Below are positions 6,306 to 10,975 of a stretch of 10,975 nt of DNA, in pieces; position 1 is the stretch's first letter, and every line of letters begins with the position of its first letter. Where the stretch lies: contig CAZNAO010000033.1 in the NCBI GenBank assembly GCA_964571295.1, forward strand, positions 1 through 10,975. Reading direction: 5' to 3'. Under the pieces are notes generated by a model, which ran no database searches, was not told the DNA's origin, and saw only the letters and a list, made by a program, of their open reading frames with translations. The stretch comes from UBA922 sp964571295. GTDB taxonomy: Bacteria; Patescibacteriota; Patescibacteriia; Magasanikbacterales; UBA922. The position numbers and the translations under genes were made by a program.

Positions 6306-6359
6306 TGCCGCAGAGTGCGGCAACACGAGGACACGGCGATGTCCGCATGCTGCCGCACT
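6306..6359 (-). other. Competing hairpins downstream of the 73-aa gene
   Basis: On the minus strand AGTGCGGCA (6359-6351), TGCCGCACT (6322-6314) and TGCGGCA (6312-6306) occur in this order. The middle segment can pair perfectly with either neighbour: 9 bp with an inner GGACA/TGTCC stem, or 7 bp with a CTC loop. Confidence 0.55.
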
Positions 6360-6374
6360 GGAGTGCGCATGGCC

Positions 6375-6596
6375 TCAGTCGTCGAGACCCCCGTACTTCT
6401 CGAGTTCGAGACGATGCTCACGGGCGAGCTGGCGATCACTCGGGCAGGCGAAAGCGCGGAAGCGCACGTCAGAGGGCCGACGATGATTCGGCTTCGACGA
6501 GCTGGCGGCGACAGAGAGAACCGCCTCCTTGTCCTCGGGACGAGGACTGGTGGTGGTATTCAGGGAAGCATCATTGTTTTGATTGTTGACGGTCAT
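6375..6596 (-). CDS. Hypothetical protein, 73 aa
   Basis: Not recognised. The product begins MTVNNQNNDASLNTTT, polar and probably disordered. A charged C-terminal half follows with NHRRPSDVRFRAFACPSDRQ and AREHRLELEKYGGLDD, which could form a short helix. No membrane segment. ATG at 6596 is preceded by GAGGA 4 nt upstream, a strong SD; an in-frame upstream ATG lacks one. It is the first ORF of good quality downstream of the promoter and attenuator-like leader at 6840-7068. The opposite strand is also open in register (6189-6734), which follows from this frame lacking TTA, CTA and TCA codons. Confidence 0.5.
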   Translation of the reverse strand: MTVNNQNNDASLNTTTSPRPEDKEAVLSVAASSSKPNHRRPSDVRFRAFACPSDRQLAREHRLELEKYGGLDD

Positions 6597-6630
6597 GATG
6601 TCCTCATCAGCACTGCAAACGCCCGATTGG

Positions 6631-6646
6631 CGTGTCACCTGACACG
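6631..6646. promoter_or_regulatory. 16-bp palindrome upstream of the 73-aa gene
   Basis: CGTGTCA-CC-TGACACG is a perfect dyad 35-50 bp upstream of the 73-aa start codon, suited to a dimeric repressor or, as RNA, to a small hairpin. The function is unknown. Confidence 0.4.
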
Positions 6647-6651
6647 ATTCC

Positions 6652-6703
6652 CGGACGGATGGTATCCATATAAAATATCTTCTATGCAGATATCATCCGT
6701 CCG
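6652..6703 (-). other. Long perfect stem in the 73-aa gene leader
   Basis: CGGACGGATG (6652-6661) and CATCCGTCCG (6694-6703) form a 10-bp stem enclosing a smaller stem ATATCT/AGATAT (6675-6680/6688-6693). Further hairpins lie at 6777-6792 (CTCCCC/GGGGAG) and 6799-6814 (ATCGAT/ATCGAT). With the attenuator-like leader they fill the stretch of more than 500 bases between the 73-aa gene and 7153, which holds no clear gene. Confidence 0.55.
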
Positions 6704-6837
6704 AAAAGAAACGTATATTCAGAATGTATCGTAAAGAACTGATGCAGTCGTCTAAGCCCCTATTCGAAGACAAACGCTCCCCACTCGGGGAGGCGAATAT
6801 CGATCACAATCGATACTTGCCCACCCAAACCGGAAAA

Positions 6838-6870
6838 AAGAAAACCCCATGCAGTATTCATGCACGGGGT
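6838..6870 (-). terminator. Intrinsic terminator or attenuator
   Basis: On the minus strand ACCCCGTGCA (6870-6861) pairs with TGCATGGGGT (6853-6844, one G-U) around a 7-nt loop and is followed by TTT-C-TTTTTT. On the plus strand there is no T tract, so it acts on minus-strand transcripts from 7040-7068. Confidence 0.8.
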
Positions 6871-7034
6871 CATTGATCACTATTTGAAATTCGATATCAC
6901 TCATCTCAAATCAGTATTGACCCCATGCGCGTAGTCGAGCACCATTGCAAAGCAAAAATTCACCTTGCAGAGGCGCTTGGTAATGAGGGTAATAATGGTG
7001 AGCACATGATTCATAAATATTGTTTTAACAACAT
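6840..7034 (-). ncRNA. Leader RNA with alternative antiterminator and terminator stems
   Basis: A near-consensus promoter (7040-7068) makes an RNA of about 195 nt ending in the terminator at 6838-6870. An upstream copy of the terminator's 3' arm, GCATGGGGTCA (6928-6918), can pair 11 bp with TGACCCCGTGC (6872-6862), which includes the terminator's 5' arm, so the two stems exclude each other. The RNA carries a 7-codon ORF starting at the predicted start site (MLLKQYL, 7034-7011). This overlaps by ATGA a 37-codon ORF (7014-6901) beginning MNHVLTIITLITK that is translated through the upstream arm. This layout resembles ribosome-mediated attenuation upstream of the 73-aa gene. Whether the leader peptides are made is not shown. 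Confidence 0.55.
6901..7014 (-). CDS. Possible leader peptide, 37 aa
   Basis: The ORF begins MNHVLTIITLITK and ends YAHGVNTDLR. Residues 4-12 are almost all Val, Leu, Thr and Ile, reminiscent in composition of thr and ilv leader peptides. Its ATG overlaps the stop of a 7-codon ORF by ATGA; there is no SD. Its 3' part covers the antiterminator arm at 6918-6928. An opposite-strand 45-codon ORF occupies 6925-7062, so coding here is uncertain. Confidence 0.3.
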   Translation of the reverse strand: MNHVLTIITLITKRLCKVNFCFAMVLDYAHGVNTDLR

Positions 7035-7039
7035 AATTG

Positions 7040-7068
7040 ACTATAACCCTGCTCTAGACTGACGTCAA
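7040..7068 (-). promoter_or_regulatory. Strong promoter of the attenuator-like leader
   Basis: The minus strand reads TTGACG (7068-7063), a 17-bp spacer and TATAGT (7045-7040), 5/6 in each hexamer. The first ATG downstream, at 7034, falls on the predicted start site. Confidence 0.8.
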
Positions 7069-7095
7069 GGAATTCGAGTGGACTTATCCACAAGT

Positions 7096-7140
7096 CCTAA
7101 AGTTATCAAAGTTTTTAAGGTAGTTAAAGTTGTCGAGGTT
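7096..7140. repeat. Left arm: five 9-bp repeats flanking the four-helix-bundle gene
   Basis: Units are cctaaagtt, atcaaagtt, tttaaggta, gttaaagtt and gtcgaggtt. The innermost 27 bp match the right arm (7558-7602) in inverted orientation at 24 of 27 positions; the outer two units keep the 9-bp period but diverge. Confidence 0.85.
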
Positions 7141-7152
7141 ATAAAAAAATAA

Positions 7153-7503
7153 TTATTGCTGAGACACGATAAGCCGGCTCAACAGATACCCCACTTCCCT
7201 GCGTTTTTTATCAAGAAATATATGTTGTTCATGGGTAATATATTCAAGTGCTAATGCAAGATCTAAATAACATTCACATTCATTCAGAGAACCACTTGAA
7301 ATATATAAAAATTTCAAAAAATCTTTTTTAGTCGGTTTTGATTGGCCTTCTGCAATATTCGCAATCACTGAAACTGAAGCTCTCCGAAATTGGGAAATGA
7401 GACCATACGTCTCTTCTTTTGGAAATAAAAGAGTAAGACGGTACACCAAACGAACAAACTCAAACCCTCTCTTATATACTAATAAATCCTTATAACTGCT
7501 CAT
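7153..7503 (-). CDS. Four helix bundle protein (23S rRNA intervening-sequence type)
   Basis: Member of the S23/IVP-like four-helix-bundle family, first known from ORFs inside 23S rRNA intervening sequences and related to diversity-generating-retroelement Avd proteins. The 116-aa protein starts MSSYKDLLVYKRG and carries FPKEETYGLISQFRRASVSVIANIAEGQ (27-54), split by the family's conserved RRA and NIAEG motifs. FLKFLYISSGSLNECECYLDLA (62-83) and a C-terminal helix follow. The biochemical role is unknown; nucleic-acid binding is assumed from basic surfaces in the family. ATG at 7503 gives the standard N-terminus; a start at 7554 would add 17 residues encoded by a hairpin. No SD. The gene sits inside a 507-bp module bounded by inverted 9-bp repeat arrays and is not within an rRNA gene. 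Confidence 0.93.
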   Translation of the reverse strand: MSSYKDLLVYKRGFEFVRLVYRLTLLFPKEETYGLISQFRRASVSVIANIAEGQSKPTKKDFLKFLYISSGSLNECECYLDLALALEYITHEQHIFLDKKRREVGYLLSRLIVSQQ

Positions 7504-7507
7504 AACA

Positions 7508-7539
7508 AAAGACTTACGACAAGTATATCGTAAGTCTTT
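7508..7539. other. 12-bp perfect hairpin before the four-helix-bundle gene
   Basis: AAAGACTTACGA (7508-7519) pairs with TCGTAAGTCTTT (7528-7539) around an 8-nt loop, ending 4 bp before the start codon. On the minus strand the loop region contains TATACT, so a -10 box may be embedded. It may be a terminator, a translational block or part of the repeat module. Confidence 0.6.
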
Positions 7540-7557
7540 ATATATTGAAATCATTCA

Positions 7558-7602
7558 AACCTCAACAACTTTAACTGCCTTACAAACATCAACTACCTCA
7601 AA
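7558..7602. repeat. Right arm: five 9-bp repeats flanking the four-helix-bundle gene
   Basis: Units are aacctcaac, aactttaac, tgccttaca, aacatcaac and tacctcaaa, exactly 45 bp like the left arm and inverted relative to it. The array abuts the ndk stop codon (7603-7605) directly. Confidence 0.85.
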
Positions 7603-8085
7603 TCACACTCGCTCATCTTCCGTATACACATGCAAGTAATCGCTCTTCTCATATCCATGCAACTCTTCTTCCTTGAAGAATCGCGATATTTCACTCTTTG
7701 CAGCTTCGACCGAGTCTGATGCATGGATCACATTGCACGCCACACTCATTGCGAAGTCTCCGCGGATAGAACCCGCTTCTGCAGTGCGCGCTTTGGTGAT
7801 GCCGGTGATGAGACGAATGGCATTCACCACTTCCAGTCCTTCCCATACTTGTACGATGACCGGAGAACTCATCATGAATCTCTCAACGCCCGGATAAAAC
7901 GGCTTTTCCGCGATATGCGAATAATGTTCACGCAACACTGCCTCTTCGAGGCGCATCATTTTCATTCCAACCAATTTCAAACCTTTCTGTTCGAATCGGT
8001 CAGTAATCTTCCCCACCAAACCGCGCTGAATTGCGTCCGGCTTGATAATTACCAAGGTCTTCTCTTGTAATCCTTCGAAATGCAT
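7603..8085 (-). CDS. ndk: Nucleoside diphosphate kinase
   Basis: Transfers the gamma phosphate from ATP to nucleoside diphosphates through a phosphohistidine, balancing NTP and dNTP pools. The 160-aa protein has EKTLVIIKPDAIQRGLVGKI (8-27), KPFYPGVERFMMSSPV (61-76), GITKARTAEAGSIRGDFA (95-112) and the active-site NVIHASDS with catalytic His121. The residue before Asn118 is Cys and the one after His121 is Ala, where most Ndks have Arg and Gly. The length exceeds the usual 140-150 aa because of a C-terminal tail (GYEKSDYLHVYTEDERV). The start is ATG at 8085, about 30 nt from the promoter's start site; longer readings run into that promoter. No SD. Confidence 0.96.
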   Translation of the reverse strand: MHFEGLQEKTLVIIKPDAIQRGLVGKITDRFEQKGLKLVGMKMMRLEEAVLREHYSHIAEKPFYPGVERFMMSSPVIVQVWEGLEVVNAIRLITGITKARTAEAGSIRGDFAMSVACNVIHASDSVEAAKSEISRFFKEEELHGYEKSDYLHVYTEDERV

Positions 8086-8121
8086 AGTTCGATTGATTAG
8101 ATGAATAAAAAAGTTGGTGAA

Positions 8122-8150
8122 ACTATAGCGAAAAAGCCGCTGTTCGTCAA
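8122..8150 (-). promoter_or_regulatory. Promoter of ndk
   Basis: The minus strand reads TTGACG (8150-8145), a 17-bp spacer and TATAGT (8127-8122), the same hexamers as the promoter at 7040-7068. Confidence 0.85.
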
Positions 8151-8176
8151 GCGTAATCGCCTCGTGACGAAAGATG

Positions 8177-8185
8177 TGGTATACT
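8177..8185 (+). promoter_or_regulatory. Extended -10 promoter of the 58-aa gene
   Basis: TGGTATACT is an extended -10 (TGnTATACT) without a good -35. The predicted start site is at about 8192, the A of an ATG that opens a 7-codon ORF (MPFISPL, 8192-8215). Confidence 0.6.
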
Positions 8186-8211
8186 AGTATCATGCCATTT
8201 ATTTCCCCTCT

Positions 8212-8388
8212 ATGATACATACGTTTCATAAAACCAAGCACCCGCTTCACATGATGCTTCACGAAAAATCTGTAGAACATGATGTACCGAAAATCGTCCG
8301 GGCAAGAAAGAAGCGCATCGTACGGACCATGTCCACGCGCAAACGTACTACAGCCGGGGGCAGAAAAAAAATTGTCTCAGCAACATAA
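8212..8388 (+). CDS. Small basic protein, 58 aa, unknown
   Basis: Not recognised. The product begins MIHTFHKTKHPLHMMLHEK, His-rich, and continues into a strongly basic segment (VRARKKRIVRT, STRKRTTAGGRKK). This suggests an RNA- or DNA-binding small protein, perhaps ribosome-associated, but no ribosomal protein family matched. The ATG at 8212 overlaps by ATGA the stop of a 7-codon ORF whose ATG lies at the predicted transcription start. There is no SD, so termination-reinitiation is a possible way of translating it. The stop codon overlaps the terminator at 8388-8421. It is divergent from ndk. Confidence 0.6.
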   Translation: MIHTFHKTKHPLHMMLHEKSVEHDVPKIVRARKKRIVRTMSTRKRTTAGGRKKIVSAT

Positions 8389-8421
8389 AAATTCCGCCTC
8401 ACCGGCGGAATTTTATTTTTT
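8388..8421. terminator. Bidirectional intrinsic terminator
   Basis: AAAATTCCGCC (8388-8398) and GGCGGAATTTT (8404-8414) form an 11-bp stem with loop TCACC and T tracts both ways. It serves the 58-aa gene (+) and the helicase gene ending at 8441 (-). Confidence 0.93.
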
Positions 8422-8440
8422 GCACAAAGATCTCACCACT

Positions 8441-10355
8441 TCAAAGCTCATCCAGTGACTTCAAAAAACTCCTGACCGGCTTCGAATCATCTTCGGCTTC
8501 ATACGTGATATCGTCGACATCATCGCTCGGATCGGAAAATATGAGCGGGCTCGAGCGATCGCTTCGTTCATAATGCACGAGACCCCGATCAATCTCATCG
8601 ATAAAGGTGCTCGGTCCCTGTAACACGCTGAACGAACTTGCAAGTAACGGATACGAAAGATATAAAAACTTTTTTGCACGCGTGATTGCGACATAAAATA
8701 ATCTGCGCTCCTCTTCGACACCATCGCGTTCACGGAGCGAACGCTCACTCGGAAATTGCCCTGCCGCGACATGCAGGATGAATACTGCTTCCCATTCCAA
8801 TCCTTTTGCCTGGTGAATGGTCGACAAGACAATTTTTTCTTCATCATCCTGCGCGGATTTCCCACTGACTCCGGTGTAGCTCTCCTGCAGACTCGCTTCA
8901 GCAAGAAAATCAGATATGCGGGATTCGCCTTCGGAAGTGATGTATTGGTCTGCGAATATCGCGAGCTGCTCGACATCCTGCATGCGTTCACGATAATCCG
9001 GATACTCTGCTTCAAGATATTCCTTATAGGGTGACGCGAGAATTCCGCGGATCATCTCCCCTGGTCCGCGAGTTTTGGCAGCATCGATTTCATTCCAGAT
9101 ACGGAGAAATTCCCCCCACCCGAGCTGCCCGCGAGCCGAGAGTACACGCCCCGCGTGATCAAGCGACTCTTCCGAGGGAAGACCGCGGACAATTTCGATA
9201 ATTTTTTCAGCGCCCGAAGGACCGATGCCAGTCTGCATGGTGAGTACCCGCATCCACGCGATCGCATCTCCCCGGTTTGCAAACACTCGAAGATAACTAA
9301 GTACGTCTTTCACATGTGCCCGTTCGAAAAACCTGACGCCGCCGCGATAGTCGTATGGGATCTGCCGGCGGGTCAACTCGATTTCAAGCGCCTGCGAGTG
9401 AAATGCCGCACGAAATAATACGGCAATTTCCGATAATTTCACTCCTTCGTCTGATAATTCGAGAATGCGGTCGGCAATAAAACGCGCTTCTTCGCTTGCA
9501 TCGACAAACGCATGAATCTCCGGCTTGGTGAATTGGTCGCGCACNNNNNNNNNNNNNNNNNNNNNNNNNNNNNNNNNNNNNNNNNNNNNNNNNNNNNNNN
9601 NNNNNNNNNNNNNNNNNNNNNNNNNNNNNNNNNNNNNNNNNNNNGATAATCGACGCCTGGATCTTGTTCGTATCCTGGTACTCATCAACCAAAATATACT
9701 GAAACTGCGTGGCGAATTTGGTGCGCACTTGCTCGGACGAAGACAACAATAAAAACAAATTCACGAGTAAGTCATCGAAATCCATGACATTGGCATCTCG
9801 CTTACGTTGTCGATACCTGTCTGCAATCCGGGACAGCGCGTCCGCGTGGTCATTCCATTGCGGATGTTTTTCTTCAAGTACGTCCGCGATCGTCCGCTCC
9901 GCATTCCGTGCAAAACTGAGAAGCGATGAAACGACTGCAGGAGACGGAAAACGCTTGTTGGCGCGATCAATTCCCTCGCTCGCGATACAGAGCTTCAGCA
10001 TGTCTTTCGAGTCTTCCGAATCAAGAATGCTGAAGGTATGGGTATAGCCCATGAGCGGCGCATATTTCTTGAGAATGCGATACGCGATATGATGGAATGT
10101 TCCCGACCACGGCAGCTGTATCCTGCCCCCGGTGAGATGCGCCACGCGCGAAATCATTTCCCGTGCCGCTTTATTGGTAAAGGTAAGAAGTAATAACGAT
10201 GAAGGATCGATCCCCTGTTCCATGAGATACGCGACACGATACGTGATCGCGCGCGTTTTTCCCGACCCGGCTCCCGCCAATACCAAACACGGCCCGTCAC
10301 CATGAAGGACGACATTCAATTGTTCTGTATTAAGCTCTTGTTCGAAATTGATCAT
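8441..10355 (-). CDS. uvrD: UvrD/PcrA-family superfamily 1 DNA helicase, interrupted by an assembly gap
   Basis: 3'-5' helicase of repair and replication-fork processing. The N-terminal part (10355-9645, 237 aa) has the Q-motif region LNTEQLNVV, Walker A GAGSGKT (28-34), motif Ia TFTNKAAREM (58-67), GTFHHIAYRIL (85-95), MDFDDLL (191-197) and motif II DEYQDTN (224-230). After the N run, the C-terminal part (9544-8441, 367 aa) has VRFFERAHVKDVLSYLR, motif V TIHQAKGLEW and motif VI EEERRLFYVAITRAKK. Motifs III (QSIY-RGA) and IV (NYRS) fall in the gap. From UvrD I estimate 80-90 residues are missing, more than 100 bases, so the apparent frame change is not a mutation. ATG at 10355 fits the family start; only a weak GGA precedes it. 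Confidence 0.95.
9545..9644. other. 100-N assembly gap
   Basis: Exactly 100 N, a conventional placeholder length, inside the helicase gene. Coding is in good frame up to both edges, so true bases are missing. Confidence 0.98.
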
Positions 10356-10366
10356 ATAAAATTCCG

Positions 10367-10390
10367 AAGCTACGTACGAATACGTAGCTT
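10367..10390 (-). other. Perfect 10-bp hairpin just upstream of the helicase start
   Basis: AAGCTACGTA (10367-10376) and TACGTAGCTT (10381-10390) pair with a TTCG loop on the minus strand, 11 bp before the ATG and followed by CGGAATTTTAT. It could end the upstream transcript or act on helicase translation. Confidence 0.6.
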
Positions 10391-10408
10391 TGTCCCTCCC
10401 ATAGATTG

Positions 10409-10456
10409 GCTGCACTCCTTGCAGCGGGAAAAGGCTCCTCGACCTTTACCCGCTGC
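10409..10456 (-). other. Two mutually exclusive stems in the spacer upstream of the helicase gene
   Basis: On the minus strand GCAGCGGG (10456-10449) pairs with CCCGCTGC (10428-10421), extended by AAAGG/CCTTT. The overlapping GCTGCA (10425-10420) can instead pair with TGCAGC (10414-10409), placing AGGAG in the loop. Confidence 0.5.
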
Positions 10457-10470
10457 GCCGGATGTTGCCG

Positions 10471-10725
10471 CTACTGAGCCACTGCACGCCGCCTCAGCGC
10501 CTTCCGTTCTGCCTTCGTCAGGCTCCCCGGACTGGGGAACGTGAGAACCTTCCCCGAATCAGAGCCTTCAGAAGGCAGATTCTCCTTCCAGTGAGGACTC
10601 TTGTCGTAGGACCCGCCGTTGGCATAGCAGGGTGGACACTCTGCACCGCCAACATCCTCGACTCCCGGCTTGCCATCGTCAATTTCCATGACGATGACGC
10701 CACACCCGCACCGGACATTTTTCAT
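10471..10725 (-). CDS. Small Cys-containing hypothetical protein, 84 aa
   Basis: Not recognised. The product begins MKNVRCGCGVIVMEIDD; a CxC at Cys6/Cys8 and a CPPC about 25 residues later could bind one zinc ion, with a Gly/Ser/Pro-rich middle and a basic helix-like tail (LTKAERKALRRRAVAQ). ATG at 10725 follows AGGTGG by 5 nt. That SD overlaps the stop codon of the 38-aa gene, so the two are probably translationally coupled. GTG codons just upstream are alternative starts. It precedes the helicase gene by 115 nt of hairpin-rich spacer. Confidence 0.6.
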   Translation of the reverse strand: MKNVRCGCGVIVMEIDDGKPGVEDVGGAECPPCYANGGSYDKSPHWKENLPSEGSDSGKVLTFPSPGSLTKAERKALRRRAVAQ

Positions 10726-10734
10726 GCACACCAC

Positions 10735-10851
10735 CTATTCAGCAATAGACATACCGCGCATGACCGGCAGCAGGTACACACCTGCCACAGACCACACGAT
10801 CATGGCGGCAATTTCAAGGTACGAATCCAAGAGGTCGGACATGAATTTCAT
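10735..10851 (-). CDS. Small membrane protein, 38 aa
   Basis: Not recognised. The product begins MKFMSDLLDS and continues YLEIAAMIVWSVAGVYLLPV, a single predicted membrane span at about 11-30, then MRGMSIAE. ATG at 10851 follows GAGGTG by 5 nt, a strong SD. The stop TAG runs into the SD of the next ORF. The combination of SD, membrane segment and coupling argues that it is real despite its size. Confidence 0.55.
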   Translation of the reverse strand: MKFMSDLLDSYLEIAAMIVWSVAGVYLLPVMRGMSIAE

Positions 10852-10884
10852 GGAAGCACCTCGCGGATGAAAACACTGGAATCA

Positions 10885-10913
10885 ATCATATCGTCAATTG
10901 AAAAAAAACACAA
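10885..10913 (-). promoter_or_regulatory. Candidate promoter of the 38-aa/84-aa unit
   Basis: The minus strand reads TTGTGT (10913-10908), a 17-bp spacer rich in T, and TATGAT (10890-10885). The -35 is weak (3/6). Nothing else was recognised between here and the window end. Confidence 0.4.
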
Positions 10914-10975
10914 ATTCTGTTAGTGTAGGCACATATGTTTTTTGAAACCACAAAAAAATCCAGCGAATGCGGCGC

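Noticed and set aside
6266..6370. 34-codon ORF right after the 73-aa gene
   Set aside because: The GAGG is only 2 nt from the ATG and the sequence is better explained by the competing hairpins.
6189..6734. Plus-strand open frame of 181 codons (an internal ATG at 6237 has GGAG 9 nt upstream)
   Set aside because: It is Arg-rich with no recognisable domain, runs codon-in-register antisense to the SD-led 73-aa ORF (which explains the lack of stops there) and crosses the 10-bp stem at 6652-6703. No good promoter precedes it. It is not fully excluded.
6925..7062. Plus-strand 45-codon ORF beginning MRVVEHHCKAKIHLAEALGNE
   Set aside because: The composition looks protein-like, but there is no SD or plus-strand promoter, and the strong promoter and terminator here both read the minus strand. 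A decayed gene remnant is possible.
8086..8280. 65-codon N-terminal extension of ndk
   Set aside because: It crosses the ndk promoter and overlaps the divergent 58-aa gene; the family start is at 8085.
8441..9688. Frameshift in the helicase gene
   Set aside because: The frame change coincides with the 100-N placeholder, whose length is arbitrary.
10356..10415. GTG start giving the helicase 20 extra residues
   Set aside because: The extension is encoded by the perfect hairpin at 10367-10390 and has no match to helicase N-termini.

Overview
The window most resembles a metagenomic scaffold from a small-genome bacterium of the Candidate Phyla Radiation (Patescibacteria, Parcubacteria-like). The evidence is short ribosomal proteins, an S12 with the long loop between its N-terminal tail and the PKKPNS motif, a minimal M50 protease, a stand-alone four-helix-bundle (23S-IVS type) protein, and core genes that mostly lack Shine-Dalgarno (SD) sequences. 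The lineage is inference. A run of exactly 100 N at 9545-9644 marks an assembly gap.

Layout, almost all on the minus strand: (1) 1-3392 is the str operon, read rpsL > rpsG > fusA from a TTGACA-17-TATAGT promoter at 3364-3392. It has a hairpin-rich leader and an unusual inverted array of 7-bp repeats between rpsL and rpsG. (2) 3417-4295 holds an M50 intramembrane protease and, divergently, rpmB (L28), fired from interleaved promoters. (3) 4361-5427 holds trhO downstream of tRNA-Pro(GGG), probably one transcript. (4) 5408-7068 is an island of small transcripts and small SD-led ORFs. From 5' to 3' on the minus strand it has a strong promoter, a leader with mutually exclusive antiterminator and terminator stems, further hairpins, ORFs of 73, 43 and 71 aa, and then a promoter-to-terminator unit of about 180 nt that folds as a long rod with a central bubble, like 6S RNA. 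(5) 7096-7602 is the four-helix-bundle gene enclosed by two 45-bp arms, each five 9-bp repeats, in inverted orientation. (6) 7603-8421 holds ndk and, divergently, a 58-aa basic protein. (7) 8441-10355 is a UvrD/PcrA helicase split by the gap. (8) 10471-10851 is a two-gene unit of small SD-led ORFs (38 aa membrane, 84 aa Cys-rich).

The conserved genes serve translation (EF-G, S7, S12, L28, tRNA-Pro, TrhO wobble modification), nucleotide supply (Ndk), DNA repair (UvrD) and membrane proteolysis. The points of most interest are the attenuator-like leader, the 6S-like RNA, the two inverted short-repeat arrays, and the contrast between SD-led small ORFs and largely SD-less core genes. All structures were read by eye. 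No folding program or database search was run.
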